This document shows, piece after piece, positions 31,668-40,947 of a DNA stretch of 62,410 bases (positions are counted from its first letter, which is position 1; the number at the start of each line of letters is the position of its first letter). The notes under the pieces are model-generated. The model was given only the letters and a program-made list of their open reading frames with translations, did not search any database and was not told the origin of the DNA. The stretch is taken from positions 1 through 62,410 of the IMG/VR virus record IMGVR_UViG_3300013132_000053. One strand, given 5' to 3'. This DNA comes from a virus. The position numbers and the translations under genes are program-made.

Positions 31668-33239
31668 ATGGAACTACAAGCTTTTGGATTTGAATTTGGA
31701 AAGAAAAAAACATCAGAAAAGGCACGGGAAGAAGTACTTCAAAAGTTTTCGGTGCCAGAGACTTACGATGGAACTGTAACTGTCGAGGCTGGTGGTTATT
31801 TCAGCAGCGCAATAGATTTTACCGGAACGCTGAAAGACGAAAGCAGTTCGGTAATTCAATACAGAAACATGTCTGTATATCCCGAAGTTGACAATGCCAT
31901 AGAGGAAATTGTAAATTCCTCAATAGTAAAGGGAAGCGAAGCAATACCTGTAAAAATTGATCTTCGCGAAGTTCCAATTTCTGAATCAATAAAGACAAAA
32001 ATTTATAGAGAGTTTGATAGAATCGTATTTCTTTTGGATTTCAATCATAAGGCATACGAGATATATCGAAGATGGTATATTGATTCAAAATTGTTTTATA
32101 ACCTTGTTATAGACAAGGACAATCCGCAAGAAGGAATCAAAGAAATTATTCCAATTGATCCATTGAAGATCAAAAAAGTTAGAAAAGTAAAAAAAGAACC
32201 CCAAAAAAACAATCAGCAGGTTTTATCGATAATCAAGGAAATAGAAGAATATTATCTTTATACGGATTCTGACAAAGACTCTTATTTGGGTACAGGACCA
32301 GGTGGGCTTCATCTATCAAAAGATAGCATTGTTTATGTTCCATCCGGCTTAATTGACATGAATACGAAGCGGGTTCTTGGATATCTTCACAAAGCGATAA
32401 GACCGCTAAACATGCTTCGTCAGCTTGAAGATGCTCTTTTGGTGTACCGCGTGGCAAGAGCCCCGGAAAGACGTGTCTTTTACATTGACGTTGGGCAATT
32501 GCCAAAGCAAAAAGCCGAACAGTACATGCGCGACATGATGAGTCGTTTCCGCAACAGAATTATATACAACCAAAGTACCGGAGAAATAAGAGACGAAAGA
32601 AACCATCTTTCAATTCTTGAAGATTACTGGTTGCCACGTAGAGAAGGTTCACAAGGGACCCAGATTACTACTCTTCCGGGTGGCAATGCAATGTCACAAA
32701 TAGAAGACGTGGATTACTTCAAGAAAAAACTTTATAACTCATTAAATGTTCCATTAAACAGGCTAGCTGCTGAACAATCTGGATTTAATATGGGTCGTTC
32801 CGTGGAAATTACCAGAGAAGAAGTTAAATTCTATAAATTTATTGAGAGGCTAAGAAGCCATTTCTCAAAACTTTTTTATGATGCATTGCGTGTTCAATTG
32901 TTGCTCAGAGGTATTGTCACAGATGATGATTGGCATCAATTAAAGCAAAAAATCAAGTTTGTTTACAACACCGACAATTATTTTTGGGATCTAAAGGAAT
33001 CCGAAATACTTGCAGAAAGAATAAAAATGCTTTCAATAATTGAACCTTACGTAGGAAAGTATTTCTCCTCCGAGTTCATCCGTAGAAAGATTTTGAAACA
33101 AACCGAAGAGGACATTCAGACAATAGATCAACAAATGAAGGTAGACATAGAAAAAATGCGTCAAGAGCAAATGCAGCAGCTCATGATGCAACAACAAGCT
33201 CAGATGGCACAGGGCGGAGGAGAACCACCACAGCAATGA
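31668..33239 (+). CDS. 20: Portal protein gp20
   Basis: 523 residues against 524 in T4. Strong matches to the T4-like portal include SSSVIQYRNMSVYPEVDNAI, IDSKLFYNLVIDKDNP, VPSGLIDMNTKRVLGYLHKA, APERRVFYIDVGQLP, DYWLPRREGSQGTQITTLPG and LNRLAAEQSGFNMGRS. The dodecameric portal starts head assembly and is the packaging channel. The C-terminus is Gln/Met-rich. The next gene's ATG overlaps the stop (ATGA). Confidence 0.97.
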   Translation: MELQAFGFEFGKKKTSEKAREEVLQKFSVPETYDGTVTVEAGGYFSSAIDFTGTLKDESSSVIQYRNMSVYPEVDNAIEEIVNSSIVKGSEAIPVKIDLREVPISESIKTKIYREFDRIVFLLDFNHKAYEIYRRWYIDSKLFYNLVIDKDNPQEGIKEIIPIDPLKIKKVRKVKKEPQKNNQQVLSIIKEIEEYYLYTDSDKDSYLGTGPGGLHLSKDSIVYVPSGLIDMNTKRVLGYLHKAIRPLNMLRQLEDALLVYRVARAPERRVFYIDVGQLPKQKAEQYMRDMMSRFRNRIIYNQSTGEIRDERNHLSILEDYWLPRREGSQGTQITTLPGGNAMSQIEDVDYFKKKLYNSLNVPLNRLAAEQSGFNMGRSVEITREEVKFYKFIERLRSHFSKLFYDALRVQLLLRGIVTDDDWHQLKQKIKFVYNTDNYFWDLKESEILAERIKMLSIIEPYVGKYFSSEFIRRKILKQTEEDIQTIDQQMKVDIEKMRQEQMQQLMMQQQAQMAQGGGEPPQQ

Positions 33240-33655
33240 AAAATTTAGAAAACAAAATATTAAGAAATGGAATCAAAACATTGATGGAGGAGGATGATTC
33301 CTCTTTCAAAAAAAGTCTTGTAAGATGTCTTTCATTAAAACTCAATACTGCAATAAATGAAACTCAGAAAGATTTTACAAAAAGACTGTTTGAGCACAAT
33401 GAATCTACAAAAATTACCGAAGACATCAAATATTTTGTAAATTTTGTTGAAAATTACGATCCAATTACCAACAATCGTTTAAAATTAAAAAATCATTCTT
33501 ACATAAATATCAATGAATCTGAATTAAAAATGCTAACGGATCTTTTTGATTCACTTTCAGGGAAAAACAAGCAATTGATGGCTTTTGAAATACTTCAATC
33601 GCCAAATAACATAAAAAAGAACATAGAATTCTACAAAAAGGCACAAATAAAATGA
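33236..33655 (+). CDS. Putative prohead core protein (gp67/gp68-like)
   Basis: 139 residues between portal and protease, where T4 has core genes 67 and 68. The C-terminal LTDLFDSLSGKNKQLMAFEIL ... IEFYKKAQ resembles the short helical signature seen at the end of gp68-type core proteins. The N-terminus is charged (LMEEDDSSFKK). It overlaps both neighbours by 4 nt. Identification is by place and pattern, not strong identity. Confidence 0.5.
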   Translation: MKNLENKILRNGIKTLMEEDDSSFKKSLVRCLSLKLNTAINETQKDFTKRLFEHNESTKITEDIKYFVNFVENYDPITNNRLKLKNHSYININESELKMLTDLFDSLSGKNKQLMAFEILQSPNNIKKNIEFYKKAQIK

Positions 33656-34197
33656 ATAACAATATTGAAAATTTGGTAAAAAATGTGATAGAAGAAAATA
33701 TTGTAAAATTTAAGGAAGATACCTCAAAAGTCCTTTATAATAAAGTTGGAGATAGGTTAAAGGATGAATACGTTCATGTATCAAGAAAACTTTTTAAAAA
33801 CATAAACGAAGCTGCAATTAGTGGTGTTGCTGCACTTGATGCACCCGAAGCATTTGAAAAGAATTGGGCATCTGCTGCACCTCCAGGTGGATCTCCTGGA
33901 GGTCAACAAAGACCAGAAAACCCAGATGAATGGCCTGATCCAGGACCACCACCAAAAAATCCATATCCAGATGGTGCACCTTCAAGACCAATGAGATCTG
34001 ATTATCCAGAAGGACCAAAGGGGGATGAGCAGTTTAAACAAGCTATGTATGCGTATGAAAGAGCAATAAGAGACATACTAGAATATCAAAAAAAATATAA
34101 AGAGTGGCGAAGAGCCTACGATAGATGGCGCAACAGAACCCCAACACGTGGCCCTGGAGCACCAAGACCACCAAAACCAAAGAAAGACTCTAACTGA
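33652..34197 (+). CDS. Proline-rich prohead core protein (gp67-like N-terminus)
   Basis: 181 residues. The N-terminal 50 (LVKNVIEENIVKFKEDTSKV ... VSRKLFKNINEAA) fit the core-protein pattern of T4-like marine phages and end in INE-A, a consensus I-x-E site for the gp21 protease. The next 75 residues are Pro/Gly/Asp-rich (APPGGSPGG, DPGPPPKNPYPDG). The end is very basic (RRAYDRWRNRTPTRG). If cleaved at INE, the basic Pro-rich part could stay with packaged DNA as an internal peptide. Confidence 0.5.
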   Translation: MNNNIENLVKNVIEENIVKFKEDTSKVLYNKVGDRLKDEYVHVSRKLFKNINEAAISGVAALDAPEAFEKNWASAAPPGGSPGGQQRPENPDEWPDPGPPPKNPYPDGAPSRPMRSDYPEGPKGDEQFKQAMYAYERAIRDILEYQKKYKEWRRAYDRWRNRTPTRGPGAPRPPKPKKDSN

Positions 34198-34841
34198 TGA
34201 AACTCATCACTGAATTAACAGAAGACATCAAGTACATCAAAGAAAATGTTGGCAATGGAGATAAAAATTATTTCATTGAAGGCGTCTTCATGCAATCCGA
34301 TGTCAAGAATCGTAATGGAAGAATTTATCCAAAAAATACACTTCTAAAGGAATGCAAAAGATATATTACGGAATATGTTGACAAGGGAAGAGCATTGGGT
34401 GAATTAAACCATCCAAGTGGTCCAACCGTTAATCTTGACAGAGTTTCCCATATTGTAAAGGAATTGTACGAAGACGGAAGAAACGTGTACGGCAAGGCCA
34501 AGGTAATGGATACACCGATGGGAAAAATCGTAAAGAATTTAATAGATGAGGGTGCCCAACTTGGTGTTTCTACCCGTGGAATGGGATCTCTAAAACCAAA
34601 AGGTGGATATCAAGAAGTTCAGGAAGACTTTATGTTGGCTGCAATAGACATTGTTGCGGATCCATCTGCTCCAAATGCATTCGTGAATGGAATCATGGAA
34701 GGCAAGGAATGGGTCTTTGACAATGGTCTTTGGTCTGAAAGAAATCTTATGTCTGCCAGAAATATAATAAAAAAATCATCTTCTAAAAACCTCAACAAGA
34801 ACATAGTAAAGATTTTTGAGCAATATTTCAGGAATATCTGA
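34197..34841 (+). CDS. 21: Prohead core protease gp21
   Basis: 214 residues against 212 in T4. A herpesvirus-assemblin-like serine protease that processes head proteins after (L/I)-x-E. Conserved parts are VFMQSDVKNRNGRIYP, ALGELNHPSGP with catalytic H72, and LGVSTRGMGSL with catalytic S125. It overlaps the upstream stop (TGATG) and shares one base with the next gene. Candidate substrates in this window include gp22, gp23, the core proteins and the proteins at 371-856 and 6350-7033. Confidence 0.95.
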   Translation: MKLITELTEDIKYIKENVGNGDKNYFIEGVFMQSDVKNRNGRIYPKNTLLKECKRYITEYVDKGRALGELNHPSGPTVNLDRVSHIVKELYEDGRNVYGKAKVMDTPMGKIVKNLIDEGAQLGVSTRGMGSLKPKGGYQEVQEDFMLAAIDIVADPSAPNAFVNGIMEGKEWVFDNGLWSERNLMSARNIIKKSSSKNLNKNIVKIFEQYFRNI

Positions 34842-35617
34842 TGCCTTTGTTTGATTACAAAACAACATCAATACTGAACACCATATTGGTGGAAGGAACT
34901 ACACCAAAGGTAAAATACAAACTTACCAAAAAAAAGTCTTCTTCTGCTAGTGGTGGATATGGCGTAGGTGGTCCAAAGATAGATTCCATAAAAAAACCAG
35001 TTTACAATAAGCCTTGGACAGGAACCGAGCCTGCTCCAAAAACTGTATCAGTTCCAGGTGGGGACATACCAAGACAAGCAACCTGGGGTAAATTAAAATA
35101 TATGGTCGATCCAACTATTGACTATTATTTTGATGCCACAATAGATGCAGCAAAAGAATTACCAATTGCAGGTGGGATTGCGGCTGCGTCTGCAAAGTTT
35201 GCACTTTCACCAGCTGTTCGTTATGCAACAAAACAAGTAGTAAAAACTGATCTTGCAAAAAGATATCTTGGTCTTGGTGGTCTTGCATCTAAAACTGCTT
35301 CTCTTCCGGCAAAAATGCTTTTGGGAATAAATGCAGAGAATGAAATTAACAAAGCAGCAGAATTTGCCATGAAGCACTTGCCAGGATCTGCTCAGCTGAC
35401 AGGGAATAAACCACAGTTTGGAATTCTTGGACAAAAAATAGGTGATAAACTTGGTGATATAGCACAAATGGGAATAGACCCCCTTGATTGGGTGACAAAA
35501 GCCTTTGGTGCAGATCAAGCAGCTGCAAGTGTTGAAAACATAGGTGGTAGTCAGTCTTTGGGAATGACTACGGCTGCTGGATATTTGGGCAGAGGCAAAA
35601 GATCAGGAATTTATTGA
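34841..35617 (+). CDS. Putative internal head/core protein
   Basis: 258 residues, placed between the protease and the scaffold, where T4 has no gene of this size. The N-terminus contains ILVEG, a candidate L-x-E|G gp21 site. After it come a basic segment (KYKLTKKKSSSASGGYG) and an Ala/Gly-rich helical body (IAGGIAAASAKFALSPAVRY). I recognise no family. Position and the site suggest a protein built into the prohead and trimmed. Confidence 0.5.
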   Translation: MPLFDYKTTSILNTILVEGTTPKVKYKLTKKKSSSASGGYGVGGPKIDSIKKPVYNKPWTGTEPAPKTVSVPGGDIPRQATWGKLKYMVDPTIDYYFDATIDAAKELPIAGGIAAASAKFALSPAVRYATKQVVKTDLAKRYLGLGGLASKTASLPAKMLLGINAENEINKAAEFAMKHLPGSAQLTGNKPQFGILGQKIGDKLGDIAQMGIDPLDWVTKAFGADQAAASVENIGGSQSLGMTTAAGYLGRGKRSGIY

Positions 35618-35620
35618 TAT

Positions 35621-35628
35621 TATAAATA
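35621..35628 (+). promoter_or_regulatory. Late promoter box (TATAAATA) for gp22
   Basis: Exact late box 22 nt before the gp22 ATG, with AAGGAC as ribosome-binding site. Confidence 0.75.
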
Positions 35629-35650
35629 ATTTAAGTTTAAGGACAAAAAC

Positions 35651-36655
35651 ATGGATAATTTAAACGAACAAAACGAACAAATGGGTTTTATGCCAGTAAA
35701 TGGCCAATCTTTCATTCCAGACGGAAAAATGTCTGGAATTCCAGGACCTGTAGTCACAGCAAATAACATGCTTAAGGCTCAGGTTCCAGTTTCAGCTGCT
35801 GCCATGGCTGGAATGATGCCTCAAATGCCATCAGCTGGTCCTGTTTCTCAAGAGGAAGAGGAAGAAGAAGGTGAAGAGGAGTCAATGGAAGAAATGGAAG
35901 AATCGGCAAATGAACAATTCCGAATGGCATTGACTTCATTGCTTGGTGAAAATATTTCTTCGGGAGCAATTGCTCAGCTTGAGGGAATTTTTGAAGCAGC
36001 GGTTAATGATAAGGTCAATAACACAGTAAATGTTGTTGTAAACAAGTTGGATGAAAATGTCCAAACTTATCTTGAAAACGTCACAAATACTCTTGTAGAA
36101 AAAGTTGATGATTACCTTGATTACGTAGTCGAGGAATGGATGCAAGAGAATAATGTTGCCGTTGAGCAAGGAATTAAGACTCAAATTGCAGAAAATTTCA
36201 TCACTGGACTCAAAAATCTTTTTGAAAACCACTATATTGACGTTCCAAATGACAAGTACAATGCTCTTGATGAGCTTTATTCGCAAAATCGAGAACTGGA
36301 ACACAACCTTAATTTTGCAATCAATGAGAATATGAATATTCGCAAGGATCTCATGCTCAATGAGTGCGCAACAATTTTTGTTGCAGAAACCAGAGATCTT
36401 GCTGACACACAGATTGCAAAATTGCAATCTTTGATGGAAAACGTTTCTTTTGGAAACGTTGATGAATATCAGCACAAACTTAATGCAATAAAGAATAACT
36501 ACCTAAATTCGCAGACAATCATGTCTGCACCCGTACAAAGACCACTTCCTCAGCAAATTAATGAGGAAATGACTTTTTCTCCCGTCAAAAATATTGAGAA
36601 TTCCTCAATAGACGGGTATGCAACTGCTATTTCAAGACTTAATAAAAAGATCTAA
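35651..36655 (+). CDS. 22: Prohead scaffold protein gp22
   Basis: 334 residues against 269 in T4. Highly acidic and helical (EEEEEEGEEESMEEMEE; long heptad stretches NKLDENVQTYLENVTN), the standard look of T4-like scaffolds. The C-terminus (GYATAISRLNKK) is typical of the family. It is degraded by gp21 during maturation. It is expressed from its own late promoter just before gp23. Confidence 0.9.
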   Translation: MDNLNEQNEQMGFMPVNGQSFIPDGKMSGIPGPVVTANNMLKAQVPVSAAAMAGMMPQMPSAGPVSQEEEEEEGEEESMEEMEESANEQFRMALTSLLGENISSGAIAQLEGIFEAAVNDKVNNTVNVVVNKLDENVQTYLENVTNTLVEKVDDYLDYVVEEWMQENNVAVEQGIKTQIAENFITGLKNLFENHYIDVPNDKYNALDELYSQNRELEHNLNFAINENMNIRKDLMLNECATIFVAETRDLADTQIAKLQSLMENVSFGNVDEYQHKLNAIKNNYLNSQTIMSAPVQRPLPQQINEEMTFSPVKNIENSSIDGYATAISRLNKKI

Positions 36656-36666
36656 AACACACAAAT

Positions 36667-36674
36667 TATAAATA
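36667..36674 (+). promoter_or_regulatory. Late promoter box (TATAAATA) for gp23
   Basis: Exact late box, 25 nt from the gp23 ATG, with a good TTAGGAG ribosome-binding site in the leader. Confidence 0.8.
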
Positions 36675-36699
36675 ATTTTACTTAGGAGAATTTACTCAA

Positions 36700-38151
36700 A
36701 TGAACTTTCAAGATAACACACCTTATGATATTTTAACCGAGAAATGGAATCCCGTGCTTGATCACGGTGCTCTTCCATCAATCGCTGATGATTACCGTAA
36801 AAAGGTAACTGCCGTCCTCTTGGAAAACCAAGAGCAAGCCATTCGCGCCCAACACCTCACCGAGGATATGACTTCCAATAACTTGGGAATGCCTACAAGC
36901 TTCTCAAACACTGGTAACGTCGCTGGTTATGATCCAGTGCTCATTTCCTTGGTTCGTCGTGCAATGCCAAACTTGATGGCCTATGACATCTGCGGCGTTC
37001 AGCCAATGACCGCCCCAACCGGCCTCATCTTTGCAATGCGCGCAAACTACGGTGGTTGCGCATATGGTTCCACACTCAACTATGCAGAAGCAATGTTCCA
37101 GGAAGCTCAACCACAATACGGTGGTTCTGCATGGGCACAGCCTGAGTACAAAGGTAGTACTGCTGGTTACGGTCTTTGCGCTGGTTCATGCGGTCCATTT
37201 GGTTACTCTGGCTCAAGCCCACTTCTACTTCGTAATTTGAGCGCAGCTAACTTTAGCCGATTCAAAGGCATATTGACAAACTACGGTGAGGGAATTGGTT
37301 CAGCTGCCGGTGCAGGTGGTGCAGCACTTGGAGTTTGGAATCAAATGGCATTCTCGATTGACCGTGTTGCAGTACAAGCTCGTACACGTGCTTTGTCCAG
37401 CAACTACACAATCGAATTGGCGCAGGATCTCAAGGCTGTTCACGGTCTTGATGCCGAAGCCGAACTTGCAAACTTGCTCAGCACAGAAATTCTTGCTGAA
37501 ATCAACCGCGAGATTGTTCGTACAATTTACTATGTTGCCAAAGCTGGTTCACAACAAATCGATCTTCAAAGCAAAGGCAGCTACAATGTTGCAGCTGATT
37601 CTGATGGTCGTTGGTCTGCTGAACGATTCCGTGGCCTTACTTTCCAGATTGAACGTGAGTGCAATGCAATTGCCAAGGAAACCCGCCGTGGCAGAGGCAA
37701 CTTCATCGTCTGCGATAGCGATACCGCAGCAGCTCTTGCCATGTCTGGCTTCATGAGCCTCAGCCCAGCAATTGCACCTCAACTCAACGTTGATGATACA
37801 CAAAGCACATTTGCTGGTCTGCTCAATGGAAAGATTCGCGTATATATCGATCCTTATACCCCACTCGGAGTAAACTTCTTCTGTGCCGGTTATAAGGGTG
37901 AATCTCCATATGATGCTGGATTGTTCTACTGCCCATACGTTCCTCTGCAAATGGTTCGTGCAGTTGATCCAGATACCTTCCAGCCTCGTATTGCATTCAA
38001 GACCCGTTATGGTGTCGTTGCTAACCCATATGTTCTCAACGCAGCCACTAACGCTCCTGATGCTGACAGCTTGACTCAAGGTTTGAATCAATATTACCGC
38101 TTGACACAGGTAACCGAACTCCACGGTATCTGCTCTGGTGGTAACATTTAA
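36700..38151 (+). CDS. 23: Major capsid protein gp23
   Basis: 483 residues (T4: 521). HK97-fold capsid protein. Conserved parts are PVLISLVRRAMPNLMAYDIC, GVQPMTAPTGLIFAMR, QDLKAVHGLDAEAELANLLS, TEILAEINREIVRTIY and the C-terminal ARPYVLN-like VVANPYVLNA. QHLTEDM in the N-terminal part contains an L-x-E site for prohead cleavage. Codon use is clearly richer in C and G at third positions than the genes around it, as expected for the most abundant phage protein. Own promoter and strong terminator. Confidence 0.97.
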   Translation: MNFQDNTPYDILTEKWNPVLDHGALPSIADDYRKKVTAVLLENQEQAIRAQHLTEDMTSNNLGMPTSFSNTGNVAGYDPVLISLVRRAMPNLMAYDICGVQPMTAPTGLIFAMRANYGGCAYGSTLNYAEAMFQEAQPQYGGSAWAQPEYKGSTAGYGLCAGSCGPFGYSGSSPLLLRNLSAANFSRFKGILTNYGEGIGSAAGAGGAALGVWNQMAFSIDRVAVQARTRALSSNYTIELAQDLKAVHGLDAEAELANLLSTEILAEINREIVRTIYYVAKAGSQQIDLQSKGSYNVAADSDGRWSAERFRGLTFQIERECNAIAKETRRGRGNFIVCDSDTAAALAMSGFMSLSPAIAPQLNVDDTQSTFAGLLNGKIRVYIDPYTPLGVNFFCAGYKGESPYDAGLFYCPYVPLQMVRAVDPDTFQPRIAFKTRYGVVANPYVLNAATNAPDADSLTQGLNQYYRLTQVTELHGICSGGNI

Positions 38152-38172
38152 TCTAGTATAGTTAAAGATTAG

Positions 38173-38207
38173 AAACCCCCCTGAGAAATCAGGGGGGTTT
38201 TCTTTTT
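38173..38207 (+). terminator. Strong hairpin terminator after gp23, GAAA loop
   Basis: AAACCCCCCTGA and TCAGGGGGGTTT pair perfectly as a 12-bp stem around GAAA, followed by TCTTTTT. It closes the head gene transcript. Confidence 0.92.
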
Positions 38208-38209
38208 GG

Positions 38210-38217
38210 GATAAATA
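38210..38217 (+). promoter_or_regulatory. Late promoter box (GATAAATA) after the gp23 terminator
   Basis: 7/8 late box directly after the terminator, ending 5 nt before the ATG at 38223. The predicted start site is the A of the ATG. Confidence 0.55.
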
Positions 38218-38222
38218 ATTTT

Positions 38223-38774
38223 ATGAGCACATGCCAAACATCATTTAGCAATCTTTATGGTAATTACTTTATTTTCAGCGTAAATCGTCCAACAGAAGGT
38301 CAATCCAATACGCCTTCCACTGAAATATTGGAGCTCATGGTACAAAAAGTAAATTTACCTGGATTGACTGTTCCCGATGTTCCTCAGCCAACAACCCTTG
38401 GAATAACCATTCCAGTTCCAACATTGGCAGTTCAATACGAGTCATTAAACGTTGAATTTTTGGTTGATGGACAACTTGAAAACTGGAAAAGTTTGTATTC
38501 GTGGATGAGAAATTTAGCAAACATAGAAAATGACACTGGATATAATTTAGATACATACCAGCAATGGCATGGCAGTGCTTCTCTAATTTTGCCTCAACCA
38601 ATAGATTGCGATACACCATCACCAAATTTAACTGTTTCTTTTGTAAATCTAGTTCCAACTAGACTAACTGGACTGATTTTTCAGGCTGATGTCACCGATG
38701 CTCCAATTTTAAAGGCCAGTTGCAGTTTTAGATTTTCTCACTATACTATAAGTCCAGATTTGGTTACCGGTTAA
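38223..38774 (+). CDS. Tail-tube-fold protein (gp3/gp54 position)
   Basis: 183 residues. The strand-helix pattern (LAVQYESLNVEFLVDGQLEN, WKSLYSWMRNL, then SFVNLVPTRLTGLIFQADV and SCSFRFSHYTI) matches the tail-tube fold of gp19/gp54. In related marine phages the gene after gp23 is often called gp3, tail completion protein. I cannot decide between tube initiator and tail terminator from sequence. It is transcribed from its own late box after the gp23 terminator and converges with the next gene. Confidence 0.55.
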   Translation: MSTCQTSFSNLYGNYFIFSVNRPTEGQSNTPSTEILELMVQKVNLPGLTVPDVPQPTTLGITIPVPTLAVQYESLNVEFLVDGQLENWKSLYSWMRNLANIENDTGYNLDTYQQWHGSASLILPQPIDCDTPSPNLTVSFVNLVPTRLTGLIFQADVTDAPILKASCSFRFSHYTISPDLVTG

Positions 38775-39422
38775 TCAAAGATAATCAGAAGGATTGTCTG
38801 ACCAGCTCTCTGGGCTGTTTGGGTTGCCATCTGGTTCATATGGGAGCTTAGAAGCCTCTGGTTTGGCTTTATTGCGCTTCTTTGGCTTTGGTTGGGGTTC
38901 TGGAGCTTCTTCCTCAGTCTTCTCTATAATCGATTCTACGTCAAGTTCTTCGTCTTCATCATCAATAATTTCTACTTGTTCGTAACTTTCTATCAATTCA
39001 TTTACAAATCCAACAAAATCTTCGTTATTAAATAATTCATTGAGTAATTTTAATCCATTTTCTGGATTTATAAAATCTGCATTTCCTGTACTTACTACTG
39101 CTTTTGGGTCTGTCTGCATCGTTACAAAATAAATTTCATACATTTTTTCAAGAGTTGTGTTTGGTCTCCCGAGGTACATAACCATATTTTTGTTTATCTC
39201 TATTTCAAAACTTTCCACATTTGTGACATAGTTTGTTAATTTTACGTATTCAATTGTATTATTATCCTTATCTTTTCCATAATAAGATGAAAGGAGTGCA
39301 GGCAATTTTAAAATTATTTTTTTTGGCGTCTCTATTATCAGGGAAATTATTTCCTCTCCGGAAATAAGTTTTAAAACCCGCAAGACGCCCGAGACAGAAT
39401 TCTCAGGAAGTGAATCGGACAT
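38775..39422 (-). CDS. Sm-like phage protein, second paralogue with acidic tail
   Basis: 215 residues. Residues about 10-90 (GVLRVLKLISGEEIISLIIE ... IILKLPALLSSYYGKDKDN) have the same SGEEI...LKxPA pattern as the Sm-like protein at 5975-6292. The family includes a cyanophage-derived Sm-fold structure. The C-terminal half is very acidic (EIIDDEDEELDVESIIEK), then basic and Pro-rich (PQPKPKKRNKAKPE). RNA-binding by the Sm ring is possible. A late box 22 nt upstream with a GGGAGG site suggests late expression. Confidence 0.6.
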   Translation of the reverse strand: MSDSLPENSVSGVLRVLKLISGEEIISLIIETPKKIILKLPALLSSYYGKDKDNNTIEYVKLTNYVTNVESFEIEINKNMVMYLGRPNTTLEKMYEIYFVTMQTDPKAVVSTGNADFINPENGLKLLNELFNNEDFVGFVNELIESYEQVEIIDDEDEELDVESIIEKTEEEAPEPQPKPKKRNKAKPEASKLPYEPDGNPNSPESWSDNPSDYL

Positions 39423-39443
39423 TTTACTGTCCTCCCTTCCTTA

Positions 39444-40943
39444 TTATTTATCTTTCAATAGATCCATTGAGAATATCTTGTGATCAAATTTTTCTCTTTT
39501 GTATATCTTCAAACGTTCCTCAAAATGTTTTAAAACATGGTTTTTGTAAGATTTAATCGAAAGATCATCAACTATGTCAAAAACCTTTAGAGTTTTCTTT
39601 TTTGCGGATATCCTAAGTCCTCTTCCTATGCTTTGAAGCAATCTGATCACGGATTTAGTAGGTGACGCAAATATAATATTGTCAATGTTAACGATGTTAA
39701 TACCAGCGCTGGTAGTACCAAAACTTGCCACCAGTATTGCATTCGATTCCTTATCGACAACTTTGCGAATGTGCTCTCTTGTTTCTGCTTCTGTTTTTCC
39801 AGAGATAAAATATATTTTTCTATCACCTGCTTCTGCTTCGATGAGAGCCGTGAGGGGTCGTCCATGGAGTTCGACGTAATTGAAGAGTATGAGGGTGTTT
39901 CCTTTTGTTTTGAGTGCAAGATCTTTGATGAATTGGTTTCTTTTTTCATTTGTTACAATCCATTTTATTTCATCTGGATATTTCTGTTTTTTTAACAGAT
40001 GTTTTTCTTCCTCAGTATATTTAAGCATTATGCAATCTATTCCAAGGGTTGCAAGCAATCCTTTGGACATTAGATTTTTTGTATGTATGAATTGAACTGC
40101 AGGTCCTAGAATTCCCTCTATGCTAAGCCTGTGTGCTTGTGCCTGATGTAGGGTTCCTGTAGTACCTATACGAAACCAAGCCTTATGAAGCTTTTGTCCT
40201 ATAAAATTTATTGACTCCGCCTTGGCTTGATGGCACTCATCAAAAAATATAGCATCAAAGTCGGAAAACCATTCCTTTGGCAACTTGTAAATTGACTGCC
40301 ACGTTGAAATCACTATCTGCTTGTTGGTGTCTTTGTCTTGGCCAGCAGATATTTTGTGAATATATTTTTTGCATGACCAGGATTTATCTTGACTAGAATA
40401 ATCAAAAAAATCCGATTCCATCTGGTTAACCAAGCCAACCGTAGGAACCAGAATAAGAATCTTGCGGTCTGTAGGAAGTACCGTTTGAAGAAATCGAACC
40501 AATACGTATATAATGAGACTTTTTCCAGATCCTGTGGGAGAAATCACCACCGAACGATGATTGTTCAATGCATGCAAAATAGCCTGTTCCTGATGGTCGT
40601 GCATCTGGACGTCTTTTTTTCGAACTGTAACCTTCAAAGATTTGTAAAACTCCGAAAGTTTTTCCTTTGTAATGCATAAAGGGTTTTTACTTTCTTTTAT
40701 ATTTAAGGAGTATTTTCTGTCTTCAGAAAATTTTTGAAGATACGATTTCAATCCCCTCGGCAAAGTAGATGATAAAATGTCGTAAAGACGAATTTTGCCG
40801 TCCCAAAGCCTGCGCTTGAACATAGGCATGTATTGTGCACCGGGAACCATGAAGGAAAAATAATCCCTCAGTTCTTTCTTAAGTGCTTGTTCTGTTTTGA
40901 TGTAGTAACGAACTTCATCAATAGATTCAACTTCAATATCCAC
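39444..40943 (-). CDS. uvsW: UvsW RNA-DNA and branch-migration helicase
   Basis: 499 residues (T4: 503). Superfamily 2 helicase. The N-terminal DNA-contact domain has RYYIKTEQALKKELRDYFSF and YMPMFKRRLWDGKIRLYD. Motif I is SPTGSGKS, motif II FFDECHQ, motif III TGTLH, and motif VI LLQSIGRGLR. UvsW unwinds R-loops and Holliday junctions and ends origin-dependent replication in T4, where it is expressed late. A late box TATAAATA stands 4 nt before the GTG start here, which agrees with that timing. Confidence 0.95.
   Translation of the reverse strand: MDIEVESIDEVRYYIKTEQALKKELRDYFSFMVPGAQYMPMFKRRLWDGKIRLYDILSSTLPRGLKSYLQKFSEDRKYSLNIKESKNPLCITKEKLSEFYKSLKVTVRKKDVQMHDHQEQAILHALNNHRSVVISPTGSGKSLIIYVLVRFLQTVLPTDRKILILVPTVGLVNQMESDFFDYSSQDKSWSCKKYIHKISAGQDKDTNKQIVISTWQSIYKLPKEWFSDFDAIFFDECHQAKAESINFIGQKLHKAWFRIGTTGTLHQAQAHRLSIEGILGPAVQFIHTKNLMSKGLLATLGIDCIMLKYTEEEKHLLKKQKYPDEIKWIVTNEKRNQFIKDLALKTKGNTLILFNYVELHGRPLTALIEAEAGDRKIYFISGKTEAETREHIRKVVDKESNAILVASFGTTSAGINIVNIDNIIFASPTKSVIRLLQSIGRGLRISAKKKTLKVFDIVDDLSIKSYKNHVLKHFEERLKIYKREKFDHKIFSMDLLKDK
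39445..39452 (-). promoter_or_regulatory. Late promoter box (GATAAATA) for the Sm-like gene
   Basis: 7/8 late box on the minus strand, overlapping the uvsW stop. The 22-nt leader holds AAGGAAGGGAGG before the ATG at 39422. Confidence 0.55.
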
Positions 40944-40947
40944 TTAA

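Noticed and set aside
31639-31668. Possible promoter before gp20 (TATAAT-like stretch)
   Set aside because: No acceptable -35 at 15-18 bp and no late box, so not called.
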